Assembly: GCF_030464885.1 (NCBI RefSeq)
Contig: NZ_JALPRJ010000004.1
Coordinates: 1-64,000 of the forward strand
Origin: Caballeronia sp. SEWSISQ10-4 2
GTDB taxonomy: Bacteria; Pseudomonadota; Gammaproteobacteria; Burkholderiales; Burkholderiaceae
DNA length: 64,000 nt
Reading direction: 5' to 3'
The position numbers and the translations under genes were made by a program. The notes below the pieces were generated by a model. It was not told where the DNA came from, made no database searches, and was given only the letters and a program-made list of their open reading frames with translations. Shown here in pieces: positions 1-8,444 of the stretch (the first letter of the stretch is position 1; the number at the start of each line of letters is the position of its first letter).

Positions 1-1211
1 CATCGTTCGTCTCGTTGCCTGCAGCATAGCAGGCAGCCTCATTGCGACAAAGCCGTTTGTCGCACCCTACCGCAAGGGTGGCGTTCACGTAAAGAACGAC
101 TCACTCGATGCCGAAGCAACCTGCGAAGCGGCAAGCCGTCCCCACATGCGTTTCGTGCCGGTCAAATCACCCGCGCAGCAAAGCGTGCTGGTGCTCCACC
201 GGATGCGCACAGAATTTGTCGAGGAGCGTACCGCGCTGGTCAACCGCCTTCGCGGATTGCTGGCCGAGTTCGGCGTGTTTGTGCCGCAAGGTATCGGCCA
301 GTTGCGCAAGCATTTCGTCGACCGGGTTGAGGATGGCAACAATGAGTTGGCAGGGCCGGCGCGCCAAGCCTTGATGCATGGCTGGGCGCAATGGCAGGCG
401 CTGGACGAGGAGATTGCCTGGTTTGACAGGCAAATTGCCGAGCACGCAAACCACGACCCGCAGGCGCAGCGTTGCATGGACGTATGCGGTGTAGGCCGGC
501 TGACGGCATCGGCCGCAGTGGCGACGGTGGTGGATGCACGGCAGTTCAAAAACGGGCGGCAACTGGCTGCGTGGTTGGGCCTCGTGCCCAGGCAGAAGAG
601 CAGCGGCGGCAAACAGCGGCTCGGGTGCATCACCAAACAAGGTGACGACTATCTGGGAACCCTGCTGTTTCAGGGCGCACGCTCCGCGGTCGTGACGGCG
701 CACCGACGCAACGACCGGCTCTCACGCTGGATCGTCCAGTTACAGGCACGCGTGGGCTACTACAAGACATTGGTCGCCGTGGCCAACAAGCACGCGCGTA
801 TCTTGTGGGCGGTGCTTGCCAAGGGCGAACGGTTCGATCCGTCCTACGCGCCCGCCCGCACCAGAATGGCGGCGGGCGCGTGAAGCAAAAACGGAAGATG
901 CCATCTCACCATGAATTGACTTTGTAGTCGAAGACGCAACAGGCAAGGATAGCGACAGGTCAGACCGGCAGCGGGCGAACTCGAACACCCATCAGGCGCT
1001 ACATCACATGTATTCGCCGTATCCCGGATGGAGTCCTGCTGCGCGGTTACTATCCGGGCCCGGGCATAGCAACCACGTGCCCAACAAGGCCGTTTATAGG
1101 TGCGCAGTCTGTCTCGCCGCCGTCCGTGTCCCTGTGGTCTCGACTGGCAATGCAGGAGCTCAATGAATGATTTACTAAACCCAGCTTGCAAAAACGGGGA
1201 GGTCTTTATAG
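1..1211 (+). mobile_element. IS110-family (IS1111-like) insertion sequence, 3' part
   Basis: The window opens inside a transposase of the IS110 family. It is followed by about 320 bases of non-coding sequence (884-1211) that ends in a G-rich tract (about 1194-1205) like the right end of IS1111-type elements. Immediately after it begins the open remnant of a membrane protein gene, which fixes the right boundary near 1210. The left end lies outside the window. The boundary is inferred from the reading-frame junction, not from a measured target site. Confidence 0.7.
2..883 (+). CDS. IS110-family transposase, 5'-truncated by window
   Basis: DEDD-type transposase that moves its IS without terminal inverted repeats cut by a DDE enzyme. 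The frame is open from base 2. The segment DSLDAEATCEAASRPHMRFV (about 101-160) is the conserved DAxDAEAICEA block of the N-terminal DEDD domain. The C-terminal Transposase_20 domain is seen as CGVGRLTASA and LAAWLGLVPRQKSSGGK, then GAR and the usual LAxKHARI(L/I)WA tail. The first 30 or so codons look less conserved than usual, so the upstream half may be damaged. The start lies before the window. Internal ATG codons such as that at 146 are not real starts. Confidence 0.85.
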   Translation: MVRLVACSIAGSLIATKPFVAPYRKGGVHVKNDSLDAEATCEAASRPHMRFVPVKSPAQQSVLVLHRMRTEFVEERTALVNRLRGLLAEFGVFVPQGIGQLRKHFVDRVEDGNNELAGPARQALMHGWAQWQALDEEIAWFDRQIAEHANHDPQAQRCMDVCGVGRLTASAAVATVVDARQFKNGRQLAAWLGLVPRQKSSGGKQRLGCITKQGDDYLGTLLFQGARSAVVTAHRRNDRLSRWIVQLQARVGYYKTLVAVANKHARILWAVLAKGERFDPSYAPARTRMAAGA

Positions 1212-1433
1212 GTGGGTGTATTTCACGGCAACCCTGCACCCATGGTGGCCATCGGCATGTTTTCGGGCTATTGCGGTACGCTTCTCACGCCCATGGCCGC
1301 GAACTACAACATCGTTCCTGCAGCGTTGCTCGAACTTTCGTACAAGTACGGCGTCATCAAGGCGCAAGTCCCGACGGCGCTCACCATGCTGGTTATCAAT
1401 ATAATATTGCTGAACACTTTCATGTTCTTGTAA
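1212..1433 (+). pseudogene. 3' remnant of a DUF979-like membrane protein gene
   Basis: A 73-codon open stretch encodes the C-terminal end of a polytopic membrane protein. It reads GMFSGYCGTLLTPMAANYN, then ALLELSYKYGVIKAQVPTAL, then a final hydrophobic helix ending in FMFL and a stop. From memory this matches the C-terminus of DUF979 permease-like proteins, which usually pair with DUF969 and pyroglutamyl-peptidase genes. The frame is closed just upstream by TAG at 1209-1211, where the IS110 element ends. It therefore looks like a gene cut in two by the insertion. No start or ribosome binding site is evident. Confidence 0.6.
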
Positions 1434-1543
1434 GAGGGGTCGTCAGTTGTCGCCGCTCGTACGTGGATTTACGCGCTGGTGGCGACTCTCTGACCGGAGG
1501 TTCGCTGCCAAAAACGTTTCAGGCGTCGTTCGTTGAGGTGCAG

Positions 1544-2479
1544 ATGAACCTGAAGTTTCTCGATACTTTTATCTGGGTTGCGCGCCTGCACAGCTTTAGT
1601 CTCGCCGCTGACAAGCTGCATTCAACGCAGGCCGCCATATCCAGCAGAATCGCCGTGCTTGAAGAGGAACTGGGCGCTCGGCTCTTTACCCGCGACCCCA
1701 AGGGCGTCACGTTGACGCGCGAGGGAGAGCGGGTACTCCAACATGCCGAACAGGTGACGCAAGCCATGCTGCGCCTGCGTGCTTCGCTGCAGGACCAGAC
1801 CCTTGAACACGGCTCCATTCGAATTGGCGCCATGGATAGCGCGGTGCATACGTGGTTTGTCGATTTTGTTATTGACGTGACGCGCAAATATCCCAACCTC
1901 GATATTTCGGTGACTGTCGATACCGCGCTTCATCTCAACGAGCACTTGCGCAAAGGAATGCTCGACGTCGTATTTCATACCGACCTGCTGCGCGAAGAAA
2001 CCATCCAGAGCGCGGAACTGCTGCAACTTCCGCTTGCATGGGTGGCATCCCGCAACTTCAACCTCAGCGAGCTTGGCAATGAGGGGCCGACCACCGCATT
2101 GCGCTTGCTCTCACGCGGTCGGCTGATCACGTTCTCGCGTTATTCGCGGCCTCACCAGGACCTCGTGCGGATGCTTCAGTCGCAGGGCATGGAGTCATCG
2201 CAAATCAGCACGGTCAATTCAGTGGCGGCCATGATCAAGCTGATACAAAACGATTTTGGCGTGGCCGTCATGCCACCTGCGCTGGTTCAGGCCGAACTCG
2301 CGAGCGGTGCGCTCAAACTGCTGACCAACGTTATTGCACCGCCTCCCATGCCTTTCGTGATGGCGTGGCGCACGGGCTTTGCGTGGCCGGACCGGCTGAT
2401 CGATATTGCCGTGGAAACCGTGCGGCAGTATGTGGACCGCATTGGCGAATACGGACGTCCGGCGAACAAGCCTGACTAA
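1544..2479 (+). CDS. LysR-family transcriptional regulator
   Basis: 311-residue LysR regulator. The N-terminal winged helix-turn-helix covers about residues 1-60 (LHSFSLAADKLHSTQAAISS recognition region, then LEEELGARLFTRDPKGVTLT). The rest is a periplasmic-binding-like effector domain. The longer open frame continues back to 1100, but the ATG at 1544 matches the usual family start (MNLKFLDTFIWVA) and the upstream part crosses the IS/DUF979 debris, so 1544 was chosen. The inducer is unknown. Its neighbours are the broken DUF979 gene upstream and a porin downstream, so it may have regulated the disrupted gene. Confidence 0.9.
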   Translation: MNLKFLDTFIWVARLHSFSLAADKLHSTQAAISSRIAVLEEELGARLFTRDPKGVTLTREGERVLQHAEQVTQAMLRLRASLQDQTLEHGSIRIGAMDSAVHTWFVDFVIDVTRKYPNLDISVTVDTALHLNEHLRKGMLDVVFHTDLLREETIQSAELLQLPLAWVASRNFNLSELGNEGPTTALRLLSRGRLITFSRYSRPHQDLVRMLQSQGMESSQISTVNSVAAMIKLIQNDFGVAVMPPALVQAELASGALKLLTNVIAPPPMPFVMAWRTGFAWPDRLIDIAVETVRQYVDRIGEYGRPANKPD

Positions 2480-2759
2480 GCTCCCGAGTGGAACCGCGTC
2501 AATAAAGGCGCGAGTTCGAGCCGTGATCTGTTTTGATCTCTTATCGCTTCCTTTCTGAAGGCTTTCGCGCGCGAGCGTGTCTTTGGAACGTCTCTGAAAT
2601 GAAGCCGGCCGCATAAAGTTTTTTTGTGCCGCTCACTTTTATTTCTGATTCGATTTGTTCCCCAAGCCCGGATAAAAATGCCCTGTCCATGTTATCTGGA
2701 TGGGTAGCAGAGCCACATGCCAACGACTTCTAAAGACCGGAAATGGCCGGGTCACTCAC

Positions 2760-3866
2760 ATGAAAAAAAACATCATCGGGGCGGGCGCAGCATTGCTTTG
2801 CGGCAGTACATATGCGCAATCCAGCGTGAGGCTGTACGGACTCATCGATCAGTCGATCCGATACCAGAGTTCGTCCAGCACGTCGTCGCATAGCTTTGTC
2901 GGCGTGAACGAAGGACCGATCAATGGCAATCGGTTCGGTTTCAAGGGAAGTGAAGACCTGGGCGGTGGCCTTGCGGCCATTTTCGACTTGCAGGCGGGTT
3001 ATAACATTGCCAACGGTAAGAGCGACCAGCAGTCCCAATTGTTCGGCCGCTATTCGTGGGTCGGCCTGCAAAGTAACACGTATGGCTCGCTCAAGCTCGG
3101 CCGACAGTACGGCGGCATGTTCAACTTCTACGCGTTCCACTTCGATCCCATTGGCGGCGGTAACATCAACAGCACCGACTGGGAGCTTTTCATTACGGGT
3201 ATCCGCTTCGATAACACCGCGCAATACGACACGCGGGTCGGACCGATCAGCATCTCGTTGCAGCACTCGTTCGGCAACCAGGCCGGAAGTTTTGGAAGCG
3301 GTGGCACGACCTTCGGCTCGGCCATCTACACCTTCAGCACGGGCAGCGTAGGCATAGCGGCAACGCAATCAGAAGACGCGGGTGGCCGGAAGCTAAGAGT
3401 GGGATCGTTCGGCGGCACGGTGAACGTGGGTCAGTTCGGCCTTTATATCTACGGGATCGACGCCCAACGCGACGCCGGCTTTTCCGTTGCGGGGACGAAC
3501 ACGGGCGGCGCGTTGTCAAACGCCAACATTGTGAGCAACGCGATCACCGCGAGCGGCCCGCAGACCGACAAGCGCACCGATCTTTTTGCGCGTGTCGGTG
3601 CAACTTATCAGCCGGGTCCGTTATGGAAATTCATTGTGTCGTACGCGTACGATCATGCGAAGAACGCAGCTCCAGGCAGCAACGGCACGATCCAGACCGT
3701 CTGCGGCATGGCGGATTACATCCTGAGTAAGCGTACTGACGTCTACCTGGAGATCGACCGCAGCCATCTCAGCGGCGCTTCTGTCAATGATCCCAATGGG
3801 CCGCTGACATTCTCTGGCGAGCGCAATAACCTTGGTGCCGGCCTGAGCCTCCGGATGGTCTTTTAG
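2760..3866 (+). CDS. Outer-membrane porin (Gram-negative porin, Porin_4 type)
   Basis: 368-residue trimeric general porin of the Burkholderia/Bordetella type, for passive diffusion of small solutes. The start MKKNIIGAGAALLCGSTYAQ is a cleavable signal peptide ending in AQ. The mature part starts SSVRLYGLIDQ, has the family block GNRFGFKGSEDLGGG, many alternating beta strands, the RQYGGMF loop region, and ends in aromatic Phe (LSLRMVF), the signal for BAM insertion. Length is normal. The ATG at 2760 is chosen over the upstream in-frame start at 2700 because it directly begins the signal peptide. It is monocistronic. Confidence 0.92.
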   Translation: MKKNIIGAGAALLCGSTYAQSSVRLYGLIDQSIRYQSSSSTSSHSFVGVNEGPINGNRFGFKGSEDLGGGLAAIFDLQAGYNIANGKSDQQSQLFGRYSWVGLQSNTYGSLKLGRQYGGMFNFYAFHFDPIGGGNINSTDWELFITGIRFDNTAQYDTRVGPISISLQHSFGNQAGSFGSGGTTFGSAIYTFSTGSVGIAATQSEDAGGRKLRVGSFGGTVNVGQFGLYIYGIDAQRDAGFSVAGTNTGGALSNANIVSNAITASGPQTDKRTDLFARVGATYQPGPLWKFIVSYAYDHAKNAAPGSNGTIQTVCGMADYILSKRTDVYLEIDRSHLSGASVNDPNGPLTFSGERNNLGAGLSLRMVF

Positions 3867-4447
3867 TTCGGAATGTCTCATCGCTGGACGCGCAGCGGCA
3901 ATCGCAAACATAAAACGCGCCGGCAGATTCCGCGCCCATGAACCGAGCCGCATTCCTAAAGCGCGAGAATACATGTTGCTCCTGCTGGATCTCGCCCGGG
4001 TGCCTTCCGTCTACCAGCTTTAACACCATGCAGTTCATCGCCGAATCCGCCAGCGATTTCGTCGAAGCCCTGCGCACTCAAGCAGGAAGCGTTTCAGATC
4101 GCAATTCAGACTGGCGGGTTGTGTTGTTAAAGACAGCGCGCGGTTTTAACTGTCGGTTATGCGCCGCTTTTTCGAGGCAATGGAATATTCACTGAAACTG
4201 AATTGTTAAGTGAGGGTGGGACATCGTCTGCGCGGCGACCCGCAATGACAACATGGCTCATGGCGTGATCTCATCGCTCGTGCCTGCGCTGCATCTGACA
4301 GGCACTTTTCAAGATTGGTCGGGAGGGGAGGATCGGCTGGAGCAGTCACGGCGAAACTTTTATGACGAGCCTTTGCGGGTAAACCTTTGGCCCGCAATGT
4401 GGTTTTTACAAGAGATATCCAACGGTCCTCGGACTGGAGGTGGCATC
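3867..4447. other. Intergenic region, no supported gene
   Basis: About 580 bases between the porin stop and the response-regulator start. Small open frames here (for example 3938-4195) have no ribosome binding site, no recognisable domain and unusual composition. The last bases (4436-4440, GGAGG) form the Shine-Dalgarno site of the next gene. No hairpin or hrpII box was found. Confidence 0.5.
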
Positions 4448-5212
4448 GTGCTTATCGCTGTCTTGACGAAAAATCGCTTCCTGATGAAGGCCATTGCAAC
4501 CCGCTCGGTGCAATCCGGCGACCTTGCTGCTCGTCACTTCGAAACTACTGTGGATTTGATCCGGCACATGCTGCATCGCGAAGCGATCGATTTGGTCGTC
4601 GTCGACGCGGACACGCATCTGGATGCAATTGGGCGGCTTTCCACATGGAAGGAAAGCCAAGGGCGCAAGGACTTCGCGATCCTCGTGATCGGGCAGTTGC
4701 TGCGCCCCGAGTTTATCGCTCGCGCGCTAGAACTAGGTGGCGACGATTTCGTTACCGGCACGTTCGACATCGACGAATTCGCGGTGCGCGCAGCGCGCTG
4801 TCACTCCCGCCTGAATACGTCCGTAGCGCAGGCATTTCGGGTCGAACTGGCTAACTACGTCCTCGACAAGCATTTGCAGCGCGTGACACTCGACGGCACA
4901 ACGTTGCTACTGAGCCCGCAGGAGTTTGAACTCGCATGGTTATTATTCTCCCATCCCGGCGTACTGATAAGCCGGCTGCGCATCGCAGCCGTGATCTGGC
5001 AATCAAATGCGATGCAGAACGACTCCGCACTCGGCAAACAGATCCATCGCTTGCGCGGCAAACTAAGAATAGGTAAGGACGGCCCTGTGGTGCTGCGTGC
5101 CGTCTATTTGTCTGGCTATCGGCTTGAAGTCGTTGACAACGGTCGTACCGCTCGGGACGTACAAGTGTCGACAATCGCCGATTGTCTTCCGACTTGTAAA
5201 TACCACTGCTGA
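4448..5212 (+). CDS. OmpR-family response regulator, HrpG-like (1)
   Basis: 254-residue DNA-binding response regulator. It starts at GTG 4448, eight bases after GGAGG; the frame is open further upstream to 4253 but without such a site. Residues 1-115 form a receiver-like domain that keeps the phospho-acceptor position in DLVVVDADTH. It lacks the acidic pair near the N-terminus (LTKNRF), and the conserved Lys of the TKPFD motif is Gly (VTGTFD). Residues about 140-235 are an OmpR winged helix (LLLSPQEFELAWLLF ... VYLSGYRLEV). By position beside the hrp cluster it resembles HrpG, which activates hrpB in Ralstonia and Burkholderia. No sensor kinase is adjacent. A perfect stem (5170-5176 with 5180-5186) sits in the 3' coding end. 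Confidence 0.8.
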   Translation: MLIAVLTKNRFLMKAIATRSVQSGDLAARHFETTVDLIRHMLHREAIDLVVVDADTHLDAIGRLSTWKESQGRKDFAILVIGQLLRPEFIARALELGGDDFVTGTFDIDEFAVRAARCHSRLNTSVAQAFRVELANYVLDKHLQRVTLDGTTLLLSPQEFELAWLLFSHPGVLISRLRIAAVIWQSNAMQNDSALGKQIHRLRGKLRIGKDGPVVLRAVYLSGYRLEVVDNGRTARDVQVSTIADCLPTCKYHC

Positions 5213-5540
5213 CCACACATGTGCGCGTGACATAGAGTTAGTCGGGCAAGCTTTACCTGCAAAATCTCCGAAAGCTTCGGTTAAATTTCGAAGATAAATC
5301 TGTTTCCTGACTGTGAGCATTCGTAATTATTTTGTAATTTAACGCGTTACAAAAGTCGTATCCGCCGTCAACGTCCGCTATTTCATCGCTAATTTCTATA
5401 AGATACTTTCAATAATATAAATTAGTCGAGCCGTGTTGAAACATTTGGTAAAAACAATCATGCACAGACTTTAACGTATTTACACTAATAGGACGATTTC
5501 GACGACAGCCGCATTTATGAATGATTTCGGCCATATAAAT
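5213..5540 (+). promoter_or_regulatory. AT-rich promoter region of second response regulator, with palindrome
   Basis: About 330 bases of strikingly AT-rich sequence compared with the GC-rich surroundings, lying upstream of the second regulator gene. It contains the perfect 10-base palindrome TAACGCGTTA at 5339-5348. AT-rich regions beside hrp regulators are common targets of H-NS-type silencing; that role is inferred. No TTCG-N16-TTCG box was found here. Confidence 0.45.
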
Positions 5541-6227
5541 ATGAAACTAGCGGTCATTACGCGTGATGACGAACTATTCCATTTTGTGCGGAATTGTTTT
5601 CCTGAAGATTGTCAATGCACTCAATTCGATCAATCCGCTTCTATGATGCCGGCCTTTTCGAGTAATGAATTTAGTGGACTGCTGCTTGATTCTGACCTCA
5701 GCCAGGAAGTACAGAGCAGATATCTCAGCCTGGAAAACCGCCGCGTGCCATTGATTGTGTTCGGCGCACTACGGCAACCGCAATTCATGACCTGCTCGCT
5801 CGAGGCGAGAGCGGACGAAATTGTGCTGCTACCGCTCGACGCGAGCGAGTTATACCTGCGCACGTTGCATACGCTCAAACGATTTAAGCGAGTGGCCTCC
5901 GACCCTCGCGATCTTGAAGTGAGTTTCGCCAACTACCGGCTCGACCGGCGGGGAGGGACGGTCACGCTGCGCGACAATTCGAGCGAAACTAAGGTGCGCC
6001 TGACCTCGCGGGAGTTCGCGATTCTATGGGCGTTATCTGTCGCTCCGGGAAATTATCTGAGCCGTCAGCAAATCGCATCGGCGATCTGGGCTAGCAATGA
6101 GGATATCGTTGGCCGGACGCTCGAACAGCACATGTATACAATTAGGAAAAAAATGAAAATGAACGAGGAATCCGGCGCGCGGATCCGATCGATATATGCA
6201 TGCGGCTATCGGCTAGAATCGAATTAG
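5541..6227 (+). CDS. OmpR-family response regulator, HrpG-like (2)
   Basis: 228-residue paralogue of the upstream regulator (same layout, MKLAVITRDDELF against MLIAVLTKNRFLM). The start at 5541 is chosen by this alignment; an in-frame ATG at 5517 is possible and neither has a clear Shine-Dalgarno. The receiver-like part keeps the acidic pair (RDD) and an Asp in GLLLDSD but has Leu in place of the conserved Lys (VLLPLD). The OmpR winged helix spans about 135-225 (VRLTSREFAILWAL, then IYACGYRLES). It is probably part of the hrp regulatory cascade. The partner kinase is unknown and the two regulators could heterodimerise (inference). Confidence 0.78.
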   Translation: MKLAVITRDDELFHFVRNCFPEDCQCTQFDQSASMMPAFSSNEFSGLLLDSDLSQEVQSRYLSLENRRVPLIVFGALRQPQFMTCSLEARADEIVLLPLDASELYLRTLHTLKRFKRVASDPRDLEVSFANYRLDRRGGTVTLRDNSSETKVRLTSREFAILWALSVAPGNYLSRQQIASAIWASNEDIVGRTLEQHMYTIRKKMKMNEESGARIRSIYACGYRLESN

Positions 6228-6398
6228 CGGTGATTGGCTGCGTGTTTGGAACAATAGGCGACGAGTTTCTCTATGTCGCCATTCTATTATTTCGGCAATT
6301 TCGACTTACGGAAAATCAATTTGACCTGCCCATTTTGGCTGATTTTTCTGCATGATAATTAGCGCAGGCGCCCCGATGCATTGACTTGATGGCGGCAA

Positions 6399-6887
6399 TT
6401 AATTACCTGCGCTCAGCTTTACGCCGCTATCCACCCATCCTGCCGCGATCCAACGCTGCAGGACGCGAGCTACTTGCGCGGCATATTGGTCGCGCAACGC
6501 GGGGGTTTCGGAGTGGTACGCGCCGACTGCCGTCCACGTGTCGCCGTATTTCAGCATCATCCGGCGTAGCTGCCACGCGGCAATGTAGACGTTTTTGCAC
6601 GGCTCGAGCAACGTGAGCCTGTCAACACCGTAACGCGACAGCTCGGGCAGGTGAATGGAGTTAATCTGCATCACGCCGTAGTCGACTGAGCCGTCCCTGT
6701 TCACATGCGTCGCGTCGGGTCGATTGCGCGATTCTTGCCAGGCGAGCGCGCGCAACACGGTCGGGTTGACATACTGGTAGGCGGCGGCATCGTCGAAGCA
6801 ATCGGCGCGGGCCGGTAGTGAAACGCACGCCATGCAGCCGGCGAGCGCCACGCTTGCGACGAGTTCCGACGGACGGGCACGCGTCAT
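6399..6887 (-). CDS. hpaH: T3SS-associated lytic transglycosylase (HpaH/IpgF/IagB-like)
   Basis: 162-residue periplasmic SLT-fold lytic transglycosylase expected to open the peptidoglycan for the secretion apparatus. A signal peptide covers about 1-28 (ends PARA|DCF). The SLT motifs follow: ALAWQESRNRPDATH with the catalytic Glu in WQES, YGVMQIN, and the C-terminal TWTAVGAYHS block. The start ATG overlaps the stop of the upstream chaperone-like gene by four bases (ATGA), so they are co-transcribed as the last genes of the minus-strand hrp operon. Xanthomonas HpaH/Hpa2 and Shigella IpgF are the family parallels. Confidence 0.88.
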   Translation of the reverse strand: MTRARPSELVASVALAGCMACVSLPARADCFDDAAAYQYVNPTVLRALAWQESRNRPDATHVNRDGSVDYGVMQINSIHLPELSRYGVDRLTLLEPCKNVYIAAWQLRRMMLKYGDTWTAVGAYHSETPALRDQYAAQVARVLQRWIAAGWVDSGVKLSAGN

Positions 6888-7393
6888 GTCGGCAGTGCCG
6901 AGCGTTCCGGCGAAGCATCCAGCAGTTGCCGCAGATGCTGCATCGACGCGATCACCGCCGCGAGCGACTCCACGGTGAGACCCGCGACCGCCAGCACGCG
7001 GAGCAACAGAATTCGCCCATGCGCATCGCCGCCGATGGCTGTCGCGCAGTCGGCGAGCAGTGCGCCGGCGGCCTGCAGGATCGTGACCACGCCGGGTTTC
7101 AGCAAGTGATCGAGCTTGACACTCGTTTCAACGCTGATCAGCACACCCCATTCGCCGCCTTGCATGCGGTTTAGCCAGGTCGGGCGCACGGACGTCAGCG
7201 CGCCGCTTAGTGAAATCGCGACCACATCGCCAGCAGAATCGGAATCGATCACGAGCAGATGCAGCGCATCGAATGCGGCTTTGATCAGCCGTAGCACGTC
7301 GGGCCTGGCTTCGGCGCGCGTTGTTGTTGCCGCTGTCGTTGCAGCCGGTGCTGGGTTTGCCCGCATGCGGAACGAATCGGAAAGGGCACTCAT
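6884..7393 (-). CDS. Putative T3SS chaperone-like protein
   Basis: 169 residues, not firmly recognised. The start at 7393 (MSALSDSFRM) is chosen because the longer frame runs back into the hpaB gene. About residues 1-30 are Ala/Thr-rich and low complexity. The rest is a small alpha/beta domain (AFDALHLLVIDSDSAGDVVA ... ILLLRVLAVAGLTVESLAAV) resembling CesT/YbjN-type chaperone folds in pattern and size. It lies between the HpaB-like chaperone and the transglycosylase and overlaps the latter by four bases. A role as a specialised effector chaperone is inferred from context only. Confidence 0.6.
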   Translation of the reverse strand: MSALSDSFRMRANPAPAATTAATTTRAEARPDVLRLIKAAFDALHLLVIDSDSAGDVVAISLSGALTSVRPTWLNRMQGGEWGVLISVETSVKLDHLLKPGVVTILQAAGALLADCATAIGGDAHGRILLLRVLAVAGLTVESLAAVIASMQHLRQLLDASPERSALPT

Positions 7394-7463
7394 GGCGTGG
7401 CCAGGCAGACTGCTCCGCGCGTGAATGAAATGGGCGGCCTGTGCCGGCGCCGAACTGTCACGA

Positions 7464-7919
7464 TCACGCGCGCAGCCATACGTAGGATCCGCTGGCGAGG
7501 TTGTCGAACATTTCGTCGGATGAGGAAAGAATGTTGTGCTGCCAGTAGCGCCCATGCTCGGCGTAGTGGTCGAGCAACTCGCCGAGCCACGGGCCGTCGA
7601 GGTCGTCGCTGAGCGGCACCCGTACGATCAGCACGATGCCGCCGGTGTCGGCGTCCAGTCCGAGCTGTGCCTGATCCTGGGCGTAAATGCACAGGTTCGC
7701 TTCGAGCAGCAGCCTGAAGATCCGCAAGGTTCGTCCTGCGGAGACGATCCCGTATTCGATGTGCAGATAGATTGCCGCCTCGTCCTGCTCGTAGAAATCA
7801 ATGGCGACGGTGAAACCGTTGACCTCGAGTTGTCCCGCTTCGACGATATCGTCGGGGTTGGGCACACCGAGGTGCTGGCACAAGTCCACGATCAGATGAT
7901 TGCGCTGTTCCAGACTCAT
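7464..7919 (-). CDS. hpaB: HpaB-like general T3SS chaperone (CesT family)
   Basis: 151-residue acidic protein with the CesT chaperone pattern: N-terminal helix (MSLEQRNHLIVDLCQHLGV), curved beta sheet (FTVAIDFYEQDEAAIYLHIE), then LCIYAQDQAQLGLDADTGGI and a long helix. Known members bind effector N-termini and deliver them to the ATPase HrcN. In Xanthomonas HpaB sits directly after the pilin gene hrpE, as here, which supports the name. Unlike the rest of the operon it is separated from the pilin gene by 143 bases with a strong hairpin. Confidence 0.75.
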   Translation of the reverse strand: MSLEQRNHLIVDLCQHLGVPNPDDIVEAGQLEVNGFTVAIDFYEQDEAAIYLHIEYGIVSAGRTLRIFRLLLEANLCIYAQDQAQLGLDADTGGIVLIVRVPLSDDLDGPWLGELLDHYAEHGRYWQHNILSSSDEMFDNLASGSYVWLRA

Positions 7920-7961
7920 GGCCGTTATGTTTTATCGGATTGTTCGATGGCGGGAAGAAGG

Positions 7962-7994
7962 GCGAAGGGCCGGCCGCAGTGCGGTGCCCTTCGC
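7962..7994 (-). terminator. Strong stem-loop between pilin and hpaB
   Basis: GCGAAGGGC (7962-7970) pairs with GCCCTTCGC (7986-7994), and the loop holds a second short stem CCGC-AGT-GCGG. There is no T-run after it on the minus strand, so it may be a processing or attenuation site that protects pilin mRNA rather than a full terminator. Confidence 0.5.
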
Positions 7995-8062
7995 AGGTAT
8001 AAGTCCCGGGACAATGCCTGGCGTACTGTCGTACCCCCGGCATTCCGGCGCCGCAAGCTCGA

Positions 8063-8278
8063 TTAGCCCTGCGTTAAGCTCTTCATGTTCTTCGGACCCG
8101 CTTCTTTCAACTGCGCATAGGTCGTTGCCAGGTTGATCTGGTTCATTGCTTCTGCCGCTGCGTTGATCTGTGCAATCGACGAAGCCGTATCTGTTCCCGT
8201 GTTGCCTGCTGCGCTTATCGTGTCGCCCACCGCCCCAGCGACGTTTGCACCGGTATTTGCTGCGCCTACTTTCGACAT
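8063..8278 (-). CDS. Hrp pilin candidate (HrpE/HrpY position)
   Basis: 71-residue small polar protein rich in Ala, Asn, Gly and Thr, with no Cys and no Trp. Its C-terminal half is predicted helical (ASSIAQINAAAEAMNQINLA, then TYAQLKEAG). These are the traits of Hrp pilus subunits such as HrpE (Xanthomonas) and HrpY (Ralstonia). It occupies exactly their place, after the HrpD6/HrpX-like gene and before hpaB. Sequence similarity to those pilins cannot be judged by eye, so the name rests on size, composition and position. The start at 8278 was chosen over an upstream frame that begins at 8500 inside the next gene. Confidence 0.65.
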   Translation of the reverse strand: MSKVGAANTGANVAGAVGDTISAAGNTGTDTASSIAQINAAAEAMNQINLATTYAQLKEAGPKNMKSLTQG

Positions 8279-8444
8279 GATCGATCCTTGTTTTGATGGA
8301 AATAGAAAGCAACCCAAGATTGGGCCAACTACTCCGCGACCGACCGTTCGGCCACCGGATTCCTGCGTGAGATGCGCGCTATGTTTTGTCTCATCCCAAT
8401 GTCTATATCGATCAGACCATTCGGCCCGATCTCTGCCGTGTCGC

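Noticed and set aside
3938..4195. 85-codon frame after the porin
   Set aside because: No ribosome binding site, no domain, Cys-rich random-looking product.
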